Of a stretch of DNA of 64,000 bases, positions 7,879 to 16,640 are shown in pieces (position 1 is the first letter of the stretch; each line of letters begins with the position of its first letter). The position numbers were made by a program, and so were the translations under genes. The notes below the pieces were generated by a model. The model did not search any database. It was not told where the DNA came from and saw only the letters and a program-made list of their open reading frames with translations. Source of the stretch: Chryseobacterium sp. FP211-J200 (GTDB lineage: Bacteria > Bacteroidota > Bacteroidia > Flavobacteriales > Weeksellaceae); the NCBI RefSeq assembly GCF_001643375.1, contig NZ_LSHB01000032.1, positions 1 to 64,000 of the forward strand, written 5' to 3'.

Positions 7879-8913
7879 ATGCAACCAAAATTAAAATTTC
7901 TCGACAGATACTTAACGCTATGGATATTTCTTGCCATGGCGTTTGGAGTAGGCTTGGGATATATATTTCCCGAAATAACAAACATTACCAATTCGCTTTC
8001 TGTAGGAGCTACAAATATTCCGCTGGCCATTGGATTGATCTTGATGATGTACCCTCCCCTAGCAAAAGTAGATTACTCTTTCTTGCCTATTGCATTTAAA
8101 GACAAAAAGGTAATCACTATATCACTTCTGTTAAACTGGGTCATCGGTCCCATATTGATGTTTATACTGGCCATTATTTTCTTAAGAAGTGAGCCTGATT
8201 ATATGATAGGATTGATTTTAATAGGCTTGGCAAGATGTATTGCAATGGTCATCGTATGGAACGATCTGGCCAAAGGAAACAGAGAATATGCCGCCTTACT
8301 AGTCGCCTTAAATAGCATTTTTCAGATATTCACCTACAGTTTTTTTGTCTGGTTGTTTATTAACGTTTTACCTGGAAAATTAGGATTGGCTAATTTCAAT
8401 GTAAGTGTATCAATGAAGGATGTAACCGAGAGCGTTTTCATTTATTTGGGTATTCCATTTCTGGCTGGTTTCTTAAGCCGATACTTTTTGGTAAAATTGA
8501 AAGGTATCGACTGGTACAACAGAAAATTTGTACCGGCAATATCGCCCATAACATTGTATGCCTTATTATTTACCATTGTTTTGATGTTCAGCCTGAAAGG
8601 TGAAAAAATAGTAGAACTACCAATGGATGTGGTAAAAGTTGCGATACCACTCGTGGTGTACTTTGTTCTGATGTTCTTTGTCAGCTTCTTTATCAATCGA
8701 TCGATGAAAGTACCTTACGACAAAAATGCTTCCATCGCATTTACAGCCACAGGAAACAATTTTGAACTGGCAATCGCAGTTGCGATCTCTGTTTTCGGCA
8801 TCAACTCTGCGCAGGCCTTTGTCGGGGTTATCGGTCCCTTGGTAGAAGTTCCGGTTCTGATCTTGTTGGTAAGGGCAAGTCTGTGGTTTAAGAAGAAGTA
8901 TTATAAGAATTGA
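7879..8913 (+). CDS. acr3: ACR3-family arsenite efflux permease
   Basis: The protein has 344 residues and about ten membrane segments, and matches the ACR3 arsenite exporter family, which moves As(III) out using the membrane potential. The conserved Cys in the fourth membrane segment is present: [12 protein letters not shown], Cys120. Other family stretches are [11 protein letters not shown] near residue 55, [11 protein letters not shown] near residue 85, and [19 protein letters not shown] near the end. It is the last gene of the ars cluster and completes the pathway: arsenate reduction by the Cys-loop enzyme, then export of arsenite here. Confidence 0.93.
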   Translation: MQPKLKFLDRYLTLWIFLAMAFGVGLGYIFPEITNITNSLSVGATNIPLAIGLILMMYPPLAKVDYSFLPIAFKDKKVITISLLLNWVIGPILMFILAIIFLRSEPDYMIGLILIGLARCIAMVIVWNDLAKGNREYAALLVALNSIFQIFTYSFFVWLFINVLPGKLGLANFNVSVSMKDVTESVFIYLGIPFLAGFLSRYFLVKLKGIDWYNRKFVPAISPITLYALLFTIVLMFSLKGEKIVELPMDVVKVAIPLVVYFVLMFFVSFFINRSMKVPYDKNASIAFTATGNNFELAIAVAISVFGINSAQAFVGVIGPLVEVPVLILLVRASLWFKKKYYKN

Positions 8914-9242
8914 CACACATAATATAATCCCTGATGACTCTGCACTAAATATTGATATCCCAAATCATTAACTACTGAAAGGATTTATCTTAATTAACAA
9001 AATACATTTTTTATAGACTTGATCCTTTATAAGAAAAACTTCAGATAGAGTAGATAATTTTCATCTGATTTTCGTTGATCAAAGTATAAACATCATTTAA
9101 GAACTTCAAAATATTCTATATCTGCAATTAATGATTTGAATAGAGTCCTGTCATGTTCACAAAAGGTAAAGGATCTTAAGGATAGAATTTAATTTTAAAT
9201 TGTTATTTTTGAAAATCAGCTATCCATTTGATTTTAGTTCCT
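8914..9242 (+). other. Intergenic region without a recognisable gene
   Basis: About 330 AT-rich bases separate the ars cluster from the two-component genes. I see no plausible gene or strong hairpin. A Bacteroidota-type -7 box TATTTTTG lies at 9204-9211, 32 bases before the response regulator start. Confidence 0.5.
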
Positions 9243-9947
9243 ATGAAAAATATTATTCTTATCGAAGATGAATCCAGCGTTGTATCCTTTATCAAAAAGG
9301 GATTGCAGGAATTGGAATATGAGATATCGGTGGCATTGGACGGATCTACCGGGATCAAAATGGTTGAAAATAATGACTTCGACATGATCATCATGGACAT
9401 CATGCTTCCAGACATCAACGGTCTGGAGGTCTGCAGAGAGATCAGAAAGAAGAACAAAACGGTTCCTATCCTATTCTTAACAGCTTTAGACTCTTCAGAA
9501 AATATCGTCATGGGATTGGAAAGTGGTGGTGATGACTATCTTGTAAAACCTTTCAAATTCATAGAGTTGGTTGCCAGGATAAAATCGTTGCTAAGAAGAA
9601 GTGGTCACAGCAGCGGCACAGATTCCAATGAAATCGAAAACGATGAGAACATCTATCAATTTGAAGACCTTACAGTAAATGACTATACCAAAAAAGTAAG
9701 CCGAAACGGAACTGAAATATCATTGACCTCAACCGAGTACAAGCTTTTACTCTACTTTCTAAACAATCCTGAAAAAGTGATCTCGAGAGCGGAAATCCTG
9801 GAAGCCGTTTGGGGCGTGAATTATGAACTGGGAACCAACGTCGTAGATGTTTACGTCAATTATCTTAGAAAAAAGATAGACAGTCAGGATGACAACAAGA
9901 TCATCCATACCGTGATCGGAATGGGTTATGTTCTGAAAAAACCTTAA
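9243..9947 (+). CDS. OmpR-family response regulator
   Basis: The receiver domain (1-120) has the acidic pair ED in IILIEDESSV, phospho-acceptor Asp52 in MIIMDIMLPDINGLEV, a Thr in FLTALDS and the Lys in DDYLVKPF. The C-terminal winged helix (about 140-234) ends VDVYVNYLRKKID and VIGMGYVLKK, which is OmpR/PhoB type. I choose Met at 9243 over an ATA-led extension upstream because the beta1 strand begins there. The gene is 4 bases from its kinase partner. The stimulus is unknown; the nearby ars cluster does not prove a metal signal. Confidence 0.93.
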   Translation: MKNIILIEDESSVVSFIKKGLQELEYEISVALDGSTGIKMVENNDFDMIIMDIMLPDINGLEVCREIRKKNKTVPILFLTALDSSENIVMGLESGGDDYLVKPFKFIELVARIKSLLRRSGHSSGTDSNEIENDENIYQFEDLTVNDYTKKVSRNGTEISLTSTEYKLLLYFLNNPEKVISRAEILEAVWGVNYELGTNVVDVYVNYLRKKIDSQDDNKIIHTVIGMGYVLKKP

Positions 9948-9951
9948 AATT

Positions 9952-11352
9952 ATGCTGAAAAGAATATCCACCAATCAAACCAAGACAATGCTTCTTCTGA
10001 TGCTTGTTTTTACAGTGGTCATACTGCTTTTCAGTGGATTGGTCTATTTTTCCATCGTAAATTTTTCCCATCAGAGGTTTTATGAACTACTGAAGATCCG
10101 CGCGACCACAATTGTTCAAATCGAAAAAAGCAGACCTCATATTGATACGACGACCAACCAGATCATCTCCAATCTTACCAGAGAAGAGGAATTGCCGATG
10201 GAGAAAGATTATGTTTTCGAAGTTCCAAAGGATTCCAATTACAACAAAATCTCGCATCAGATCCACATTCCGGATACCTTTTTCAAAAGCATTGTACGAA
10301 AAGGTGAAGCCAACTACAACGACAAGGAACTTTATTACATCGGGCAAAGTTTCCGCTCCCACGATAAGAATTATATTGCCATCGCTTCTGCAAAAAACCA
10401 TTATGTGGTTTACTATTTGGTGTATTTGAAGCGAACTTTGATCACCTGTATGATCTTGGCGCTTTTCTTCTCGATGATCTTTTCATTCTATTTATCAAAA
10501 ACGTTGTTCAAACCGATTCTTAAAATAACGAATAAGGTTAAAGAAATTAGTTCCGAAAATCTACACCTTCGTTTGGAGCCTCAACCAGGAAATACAGAGC
10601 TGAACGAACTTATCGACACCTTCAACGGAATGCTGAATAGGATCGAGACTTCATTCGAAACACAAAACCATTTGATCGGAAACGTGTCGCACGAACTGAG
10701 AACGCCTCTTACCTCGATCATGGGCGAAGCGGACGTAGCCCTTTCTATGAAGAGAACCGAGGAGCATTATCAGGAAACGCTTCAGATCATTTTGGAAGAA
10801 GCTGAGAAACTTGATAAAAAGATCAAAGCGTTGTTGATGATCGCCCAAACCGGTTTTGATGGCAAGATCCAAAAAATGGACAAAGTGAGAATGGACCAAT
10901 TGCTGTGGGATGTGATCGAAACAGCGACGAGGATCAATTCTAAGAACAATGTCTTTATGGATATCAGCATGTTGCCAGACAATCCGAAGAAACTGAAAGT
11001 TCAGGGGAATGAACAGCTACTCCACCTTGCAATGGCGAATATCATTAATAACGCATGCAAATATTCTAATTTCCAACAGGTTAAAGTATCACTTGGTGCA
11101 ACCGACACCCATGTTTATATTATTGTAAAAGATAATGGGATTGGAATTCCGGATTCTGAATTCACTAAAATATATGATCCTTTTTTCCGTGCTTCCAATA
11201 CAAAGAATTACGAAGGTTACGGCATCGGATTACCTTTGGCGAGAAATATCATCAGGATCCACAATGGCGAACTGATCATCAACTCTAAAGAAAATGTGGG
11301 AACAACGGTACAGATCAGTTTTCCCAGCTTTGTTCCTACAGAAACCACTTAG
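9952..11352 (+). CDS. Membrane sensor histidine kinase
   Basis: The 466-residue kinase has membrane segment 1 at about 13-36, a periplasmic sensor of about 120 residues, membrane segment 2 at about 163-184, and a HAMP linker with LSKTLFKPILKITNKVKEIS. The dimerisation domain has phospho-acceptor His247 in GNVSHELRTPLTSIMGE. The ATPase domain shows an N-box (MANIINNACKYS), G1 (VKDNGIGIPD) and G2 (YGIGLPLARNI). It pairs with the response regulator just upstream, in the same transcript. The layout resembles the copper/heavy-metal sensor group (CusS-like), but the signal is not readable here. Confidence 0.93.
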   Translation: MLKRISTNQTKTMLLLMLVFTVVILLFSGLVYFSIVNFSHQRFYELLKIRATTIVQIEKSRPHIDTTTNQIISNLTREEELPMEKDYVFEVPKDSNYNKISHQIHIPDTFFKSIVRKGEANYNDKELYYIGQSFRSHDKNYIAIASAKNHYVVYYLVYLKRTLITCMILALFFSMIFSFYLSKTLFKPILKITNKVKEISSENLHLRLEPQPGNTELNELIDTFNGMLNRIETSFETQNHLIGNVSHELRTPLTSIMGEADVALSMKRTEEHYQETLQIILEEAEKLDKKIKALLMIAQTGFDGKIQKMDKVRMDQLLWDVIETATRINSKNNVFMDISMLPDNPKKLKVQGNEQLLHLAMANIINNACKYSNFQQVKVSLGATDTHVYIIVKDNGIGIPDSEFTKIYDPFFRASNTKNYEGYGIGLPLARNIIRIHNGELIINSKENVGTTVQISFPSFVPTETT

Positions 11353-11456
11353 CGTCCAAACCTTTATATCTCTAAAAACATTAGCCAATATCATTTTTGA
11401 AGATGATGTAAATAAAATACTTTTTATGTTCTATATTCGTGCAAAAATCTGATGTT

Positions 11457-12002
11457 ATGAAAAAAATAGTAGTTTCCTTATTTGCGTTGGCCGTTCTCCA
11501 GTCCTGCATCGTTTCTACAGCTGCGAAGGCGGTGAAAGGCGTTGCAAAGATCGGATACAAAGCCGTGAAAGGAACGGTAAAAGGGGTAAGCTGGGCGGTG
11601 AGCAAAGCCAACGGAAAAATAGATAAAGACAGGATAGACGGCAACTGGAAAGTAGTGGGAATCTACCACGGTTCTTTTGCCGACTTCAGCGTGGACCAGA
11701 ATCCGGAAAGCTCTTTCAACAGTGAATGCGTGGAGGGTTTTGACCAGATCATATTCAATTCCAAAAAGTCGAAGTTCAAGCCTGTGCATTGCAGTACTGA
11801 AAAGGAAAGCTGGCAAAAATATGATTTCGAGTTTGGTAAAAACCCTTTGACGAAAGAGAAAGAAAACTACATCGAATTCAATTCCAGCAATTATATTACG
11901 GTGATCGACATCAATAGTAAAACAATGATCCTGGAAGGGAGCCTAATGCCAAAACAGGCCTTCTCGGGTGGGAAACTTTATCTTTTGGAAAAGGTAAAAT
12001 AA
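11457..12002 (+). CDS. Hypothetical lipoprotein
   Basis: From ATG at 11457 the protein has 181 residues and begins MKKIVVSLFALAVLQSC, a lipoprotein signal with the lipobox LQSC. A Lys/Val-rich amphipathic stretch follows (KAVKGVAKIGYKAVKGTVKGV), then a domain starting GNWKVVGIYHG that resembles lipocalin-like or extracytoplasmic beta folds. I do not recognise the family. An upstream in-frame start at 11439 would precede the signal and is less likely. A hairpin terminator follows directly. Confidence 0.75.
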   Translation: MKKIVVSLFALAVLQSCIVSTAAKAVKGVAKIGYKAVKGTVKGVSWAVSKANGKIDKDRIDGNWKVVGIYHGSFADFSVDQNPESSFNSECVEGFDQIIFNSKKSKFKPVHCSTEKESWQKYDFEFGKNPLTKEKENYIEFNSSNYITVIDINSKTMILEGSLMPKQAFSGGKLYLLEKVK

Positions 12003-12008
12003 AATACA

Positions 12009-12036
12009 AAAGCAATCTGAGAAGGTTGCTTTTTTT
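12009..12036 (+). terminator. Rho-independent terminator after the lipoprotein gene
   Basis: The arms AAAGCAA (12009-12015) and TTGCTTT (12026-12032) pair around a 10-base loop and are followed by a T run to 12036. Confidence 0.7.
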
Positions 12037-12085
12037 GTATCTTTAGAATACGTTTTAAAATGTTTTTTTTAAATTTAAAGAGAGT

Positions 12086-12892
12086 GTGCTAAAAAATTTT
12101 TCACTAACGGTTTTTACATTTTTATTAGTTTCTTGTTCTGGAGATATAGAAAGTTATAAGCTATTAAAATATTCGGATTCAAATAAAAAATATCAAATAG
12201 ATGTAATTGAGCGTGAATACAATGAAAATGACTCTTTAGTATTTGAGAAAAAAAATCTAACAATATTTGATTCGAAGAATAGAATAATCAATATTAACAA
12301 TTCACAATTCTACTTTTACAACATTCATAACAAGCTTACTGATGAAAAATCAATTTATCGTCGCGGATGGAAAACAAATATTCTTAGACATACTTATATC
12401 TACGACAAAGACGGAAAATTAAGATTTGAAACCTTTCAGATTAATTCTCAAATTGATACTACTGGAATATACAAATACAATAATTTCAATCAATTAATTG
12501 AAATTAAGAATCCAAATTTAATCAAGAAGTTTAGCTATCAAGAAAAAAAAATATCAGAAGAAATCGAAATAATAGATGATGAAATTTCTAAAAAATCAAT
12601 TTTCACCTATGATTTGAAGGATAATAAAATTATTGACAATTGGATTTGCAATGTTTCTCAAAAAATGAAAACTTATTTCAAATACAATTCTAAAAATAAA
12701 TTAATAAGCAAAAGAGACAGTTGCATTACAGTTTTTGGAAATCCAAATGAATTCGTTGAATATTTAGATCAATATTTCTACGATAAGAATGATTCTATAA
12801 TAGAGAAAAAAATGTTTGGTAGAGTATTAAGTGAAAAGGAATTTAAAATTCGTTCTAAAACAAGATACTTATATAAAAAAACAGTTTTTTGA
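12086..12892 (+). CDS. AT-rich hypothetical lipoprotein
   Basis: The 268-residue protein begins with GTG and a signal ending FLLVSCSGD, so it is probably a lipoprotein. The body is a run of beta-strand-like units with YKYNNFNQLIEIKN and FKYNSKNKLISKRDS, the pattern of YD/RHS-like hypothetical lipoproteins of Bacteroidota. Its codons are clearly more AT-rich than the flanking genes (many AAA, AAT, ATA), which hints at recent acquisition. It has no co-directional partner nearby. Function is unknown. Confidence 0.65.
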   Translation: MLKNFSLTVFTFLLVSCSGDIESYKLLKYSDSNKKYQIDVIEREYNENDSLVFEKKNLTIFDSKNRIININNSQFYFYNIHNKLTDEKSIYRRGWKTNILRHTYIYDKDGKLRFETFQINSQIDTTGIYKYNNFNQLIEIKNPNLIKKFSYQEKKISEEIEIIDDEISKKSIFTYDLKDNKIIDNWICNVSQKMKTYFKYNSKNKLISKRDSCITVFGNPNEFVEYLDQYFYDKNDSIIEKKMFGRVLSEKEFKIRSKTRYLYKKTVF

Positions 12893-12993
12893 TCTATCAT
12901 TCAATTCAGTTATTTTTACCAGCATTTCTATTTTTCTTTACCTAATAAACTGACTTTAAGAATTTTCGTACAATCTTTTTCTTTTCTGAAACC

Positions 12994-13078
12994 GCAGCCC
13001 GACTTGAACGGAGCTCATTTTTTGCGGCTGGAAAAGCATAGGCAAAAATAGCGGGAGTGGAAGGCGGAAAAGCTGCCC
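12994..13078 (+). repeat. Dispersed hairpin repeat, copy 1
   Basis: This is a short copy (85 bp) of the family found also at 20763, 33636, 35860, 48452 and 54528. It begins GCAGCCCG-ACTTGAACGGA and ends AGCTGCCC. An inner stem TTTTTTGC / GCAAAAA encloses GGCTGGAAAAGC. It lies between two plus-strand genes. Confidence 0.8.
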
Positions 13079-13211
13079 TAATTTTAAAATTCTTCGAGAA
13101 CCTCAGGATGACAACCTCGATATTCTCTTCTCAAAATGAAATTCTAATCTCATTTTAATCTCTCTAATTACATTTTAATTTGGTTCCAAAGACTTTCTAA
13201 TTTGGTGCGTA

Positions 13212-13219
13212 TAGTTTTG
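13212..13219 (+). promoter_or_regulatory. Bacteroidota -7 box of the universal stress gene
   Basis: TAGTTTTG fits the TAnnTTTG consensus and lies 40 bases before the chosen start at 13259. I see no good TTTG at the -33 position. Confidence 0.4.
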
Positions 13220-13258
13220 TAGTATCAAAAAATGACAACTCACAAAAATTATAAAGTT

Positions 13259-13750
13259 ATGACCAAAACCATTTTAATAGCGACAGACTTTTCACTGGAA
13301 TCTTTGGACATCTTGAAAAAAGTGTTGAAGAAGAAGCACGAACAACACGACGAGAACAAATATAACATTCTCTTCGTTTCGGGTTACGATATGGGCGATT
13401 CTATAAGAGATCTCCTGTTCACCACAAAAGGTACGATCCTAAATAAAATAAGACCTCAGGAATTTTGTGATGCCTACAGCATTATCAATAACAAATATCC
13501 GAACCTGATCAACAAGATCACGTGCGACATCTTTACGGGAAGTTTCCAAAGGGCGTTCAACAATTACATAGATGCGGTCAATGTGGATGAAGCCTACTAC
13601 TCGACCACGAAGAGCAGGAATCTAAGCAAAAGCCAGTTCGATATCAAAGCTTACCTGAAGAAAAACAAACACCTGGAAGCACAGGAAGTGGTAACAGAAA
13701 CCACAGAGTTCTTGCCTGAAAAAGGAAGGCTAGCAGAGGTTTTCTTGTAA
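13259..13750 (+). CDS. Universal stress protein-like protein
   Basis: The N-terminus MTKTILIATDFSLESLDILKKVL is the first strand-helix unit of the Usp fold, with the conserved Asp after the strand. The protein then diverges and lacks the usual C-terminal ATP-binding pattern GxxG-9x-GS, so nucleotide binding is doubtful. It is 163 residues from ATG at 13259; an ATG 27 bases upstream would add MTTHKNYKV. It stands directly before the YoaK gene in the same direction. Confidence 0.65.
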   Translation: MTKTILIATDFSLESLDILKKVLKKKHEQHDENKYNILFVSGYDMGDSIRDLLFTTKGTILNKIRPQEFCDAYSIINNKYPNLINKITCDIFTGSFQRAFNNYIDAVNVDEAYYSTTKSRNLSKSQFDIKAYLKKNKHLEAQEVVTETTEFLPEKGRLAEVFL

Positions 13751-13798
13751 GACCAAATGATGAAAACATTAGAATTAATTATTAAAAAGTAAAGTAAA

Positions 13799-14650
13799 AT
13801 GTTAAGAAATTATAGTAACAGCAGAACGTTGGGAGACAACATCAGACTGGGGACGCTGACTGCTTTCACAGCAGGGACTATAAATATAGCATCTCTATTG
13901 ATATTTCTCTCTTTTACGTCCAACGTCACAGGACATTACGCCATCTTTGCGGCAGAGATAAGCCAGGGAAACTGGTCTCAGGTAGCAGTTGTGGGTGGAT
14001 GGATCTTCTTATTCTTCTTCGGGGGATTTGTAGCGAATATGAGTGTGATCAACCTTAATAAAAAGAGTAAATATTTTGCACACTCACTTCCGATCTTCCT
14101 AGAGATATTGTGCCTTTTGGCAGTTGGGATCTATGGTCAGTTCTTTTACGAAAAGACTTTGGGAGAGACAGAAGCTTTGGTAGCATTGATGTTGTTCGCC
14201 ACAGGACTTCAAAATGGATTGACAGCGAGCATCTCCAACTTCTCGGTTAAAACCACCCACCTTACAGGAACGACTACCGATTTGGGGATTTTGGCTTCGA
14301 TGTTTACGCAGAAAAAATTCAGAAAGAATCCGGAATTGATTGCGAGAGCAAAATTATTGATGAGCATCATGGCCGCATATGTTTTGGGCGCGATCTTCTC
14401 AGGATTAACTTATTACAGCTTGGAGTTCCGAGTATTCTATGTGATCAGTGTTTGTCTTTTGGTGGTGATCGGATATGATTTTTACAAGATCAACCTTCGG
14501 CATTTCCAGACAGAATACAGATATTACAGAATCTTTCATAAACCGACTTTGATCGCATATCTATATTATAAAATCCACAATAAGGAGGATAAGAGAACAA
14601 CAAGTCAATCAATTAGACAAAATACCAAACTTGCTTTCAGCAAGGACTAA
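13799..14650 (+). CDS. YoaK/DUF1275 family membrane protein
   Basis: A 283-residue protein with about six membrane segments. It matches the YoaK (DUF1275) family: the N-terminal LGTLTAFTAGTINIASLLIF, then FTSNVTGHYA, and LMLFATGLQNGLTASISNFSVKTTHLTGTTTDLG in the middle. The TG-rich middle motif is the family signature. Function in the family is not established to my knowledge. A Lys-rich cytoplasmic tail follows the last membrane segment. It converges with trxB on a shared terminator. Confidence 0.85.
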   Translation: MLRNYSNSRTLGDNIRLGTLTAFTAGTINIASLLIFLSFTSNVTGHYAIFAAEISQGNWSQVAVVGGWIFLFFFGGFVANMSVINLNKKSKYFAHSLPIFLEILCLLAVGIYGQFFYEKTLGETEALVALMLFATGLQNGLTASISNFSVKTTHLTGTTTDLGILASMFTQKKFRKNPELIARAKLLMSIMAAYVLGAIFSGLTYYSLEFRVFYVISVCLLVVIGYDFYKINLRHFQTEYRYYRIFHKPTLIAYLYYKIHNKEDKRTTSQSIRQNTKLAFSKD

Positions 14651-14706
14651 AAAGATAAAAAACACTCCATATATATTAGTTTTTGTAATAGTTCTTTTCT
14701 AAAGAA

Positions 14707-14731
14707 ATACACCGAGATATTCTCGGTGTAT
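14707..14731 (+). terminator. Bidirectional terminator between yoaK-like gene and trxB
   Basis: The perfect 10-bp stem ATACACCGAG (14707-14716) / CTCGGTGTAT (14722-14731) has a 5-base loop and T-rich flanks on both strands. It serves the two convergent genes. Confidence 0.85.
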
Positions 14732-14760
14732 TTTGATTTTATGATATATAATGAATATTC

Positions 14761-15729
14761 TTATTGCTCTACCCAAGTGTGGTTTTCACCAGCTAATTCT
14801 CCTAGGTATTTTTCCGCATCCATTGCTGCCATACAACCGCTTCCTGCAGCTGTGATCGCTTGTCTGTAATGATGATCCTGAACATCGCCTGCTGCGAAAA
14901 CGCCCGGAAGATTGGTTCTTGCCGATTTTCCTTCGGTAATAATGTATTCATTCTCATCCAGATCGATCTGTCCTTTGAAGATACCTGTATTCGGTTTGTG
15001 ACCAATCGCGATGAAAATCCCGTGAACATCGATTGTTGAAACTTCGTCTGTCAAATTATTCACCACTTTCGCTCTTTCTACCAAGAAGTTTTCACCTTCT
15101 ATCCCGATGAGTTCGTGGTTGTATTTCACTTCGATGTTCGGTGTATTCAAAACTCTGTCAACCATAACCTTGGAAGCACGGAAATGGTCTTTTCTTACCA
15201 ATAAAGTAACTTTTTTACAGATATTTGCAAGGTAAGTCGCCTCTTCCGCAGCCGTATCTCCAGCACCAACTACCACCACATCTTTTCCTCTGTAGAAAAA
15301 TCCGTCGCAAGTAGCACAAGCAGAAACACCTCCGCCAGAATATTTTTTCTCATCTGCCAATCCAAGATATTTAGCAGCAGCTCCAGTAGAAATGATCACA
15401 CTTTTTGCAAAGATCTCACGAGAACCTGTACTCAATTTGTGGATCCCACCTCTTACTTTGGAAAACTCCACTTTTGTGATCATCTCATAATGTACTTTGG
15501 TATCGAAACGTTCTGCCTGTTTTTGAAGATGAAGCATCATTTCCGGTCCAGTGATCCCATCCGGATAACCTGGGAAATTCTCAACTTCTGTAGTGGTCGT
15601 GAGTTGCCCTCCTGGTTCCAATCCTGTAAATAATTCGGGTTTCAGACTTGCTCTGGCTGCGTAGATCGCCGCTGTAAAACCAGCAGGCCCAGAACCTATG
15701 ATGACACAATCTAAAATATTGTTTTCCAT
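14761..15729 (-). CDS. trxB: Thioredoxin-disulfide reductase
   Basis: This flavoenzyme transfers electrons from NADPH to thioredoxin in the cytoplasm. At 322 residues it has the usual family length. It has an N-terminal FAD motif (VIIGSGPAGFTAAIYAARA), the redox-active disulfide in SACATCDGFFY (CATC), an NADPH motif (VVVGAGDTAAEEATYLA) and the C-terminal FAD motif (GVFAAGDVQDHHYRQAITAAGSG). Reduced thioredoxin could also feed the arsenate reductase-like protein of this window, which is inference. A -7-like TATATTTG lies upstream at 15801-15808. Confidence 0.96.
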   Translation of the reverse strand: MENNILDCVIIGSGPAGFTAAIYAARASLKPELFTGLEPGGQLTTTTEVENFPGYPDGITGPEMMLHLQKQAERFDTKVHYEMITKVEFSKVRGGIHKLSTGSREIFAKSVIISTGAAAKYLGLADEKKYSGGGVSACATCDGFFYRGKDVVVVGAGDTAAEEATYLANICKKVTLLVRKDHFRASKVMVDRVLNTPNIEVKYNHELIGIEGENFLVERAKVVNNLTDEVSTIDVHGIFIAIGHKPNTGIFKGQIDLDENEYIITEGKSARTNLPGVFAAGDVQDHHYRQAITAAGSGCMAAMDAEKYLGELAGENHTWVEQ

Positions 15730-15918
15730 TTTTATAATTAAATTATTTTATTCTTTTAAGGCTAATTGATAATCGATTTCTCAGCCGATTTATAAGTTTC
15801 CAAATATAAATCTTTATGTGAAAAAGCGAGTACAAATTTCGGGAATTAATTATTCAAAACCTATCTAAACTGTCGATTTGAGAGATTGACCAAACGCGTA
15901 AATGGAAAAATAAATGAA

Positions 15919-16089
15919 TTACTGATGATTAAAAACAAAAGCCAAAATGATCAGGACAATGTCAATCCCGACAATGATCCAAACCAATTTGAGGTCTGGT
16001 TCTGCAAAACTTGCAATGAACTGTTTTATTTTGAGCGATAATATACTATTCAGATTCGTATTTGGATCTTTGAAGTTGACATCATCCAT
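15919..16089 (-). CDS. Small membrane protein, or frameshifted 3' part of the upstream gene
   Basis: From ATG at 16089 this encodes about 56 residues with one C-terminal membrane segment (LVWIIVGIDIVLIILAFVF). Its frame is open upstream without a stop and reads NTEITEEIIKFVLKKIKMDD, joining smoothly onto the end of the upstream gene after DTINNDS. The simplest reading is that both form one gene broken by a one-base shift around 16136-16141. Separate translation from the ATG is the alternative. Nothing indicates a function. Confidence 0.45.
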   Translation of the reverse strand: MDDVNFKDPNTNLNSILSLKIKQFIASFAEPDLKLVWIIVGIDIVLIILAFVFNHQ

Positions 16090-16139
16090 TTTAATTTTTT
16101 TCAAAACAAATTTGATGATCTCTTCTGTAATTTCGGTGT

Positions 16140-16613
16140 TTAAGAATCATTGTTGATCGTATCCAGCAGCTTTACTTTTACGACACTCCAATCTGTAATA
16201 TTTTTCAGGAAGTCTGGCTGTTTTTGGAGGATCTTATCGATATAAAGATCAATTTTTGGTTCAATGAAATCAGCAATTTTATACTTCCAAACATTATAAA
16301 CGGCAGAAGCAATCGCGTTTTTGTTTGCCAGAACAATAAAAAGAACAGGCGCTAAAATTCCGACAGTTAAAAGTAAAGCGGTCCAAAATTCAACTACAAA
16401 AAGTAAAATAAATCCCATCACAGCGCCCAAGATCCCTGCGTGCGCTGACGCTGGAAATCCGCCCCCAGTATTGTCGCCCAGCAAAATAATGGCGATCACA
16501 AGATCCACAATCATTATGACTGCGCCAATTAACGTGACTTTGATCCAAGCCAATGATGCTTTTCCGCTGATCTTCGCGAAAATTTTGATGTTACCGAGTA
16601 ATTCTTCTTTCAT
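16140..16613 (-). CDS. Inner-membrane protein of unknown function
   Basis: This 157-residue protein has two strong hydrophobic regions (about 25-50 and 60-100) and a soluble C-terminal helix-rich part with PKIDLYIDKILQKQPDFLKN. I do not recognise it. It lies 27 bases downstream of holA on the same strand, so it is probably co-transcribed. The reading frame ends abruptly with TAA, and the neighbouring frame continues with coding-like sequence, so the natural protein may be about 230 residues long. Confidence 0.6.
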   Translation of the reverse strand: MKEELLGNIKIFAKISGKASLAWIKVTLIGAVIMIVDLVIAIILLGDNTGGGFPASAHAGILGAVMGFILLFVVEFWTALLLTVGILAPVLFIVLANKNAIASAVYNVWKYKIADFIEPKIDLYIDKILQKQPDFLKNITDWSVVKVKLLDTINNDS

Positions 16614-16640
16614 CTGTGTATCATGTTTTTATTAATAGTT

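Noticed and set aside
12893-13231. Small RNA gene at the repeat
   Set aside because: The hairpin is shared by six copies with differing centres; there is no dedicated promoter and terminator pair that marks a distinct RNA gene here.
16128-16145. Programmed -1 frameshift site
   Set aside because: The sequence TCTTAAAC lies in the wrong register for a slippery X-XXY-YYZ heptamer, and no stimulatory hairpin is obvious; an ordinary indel is simpler.
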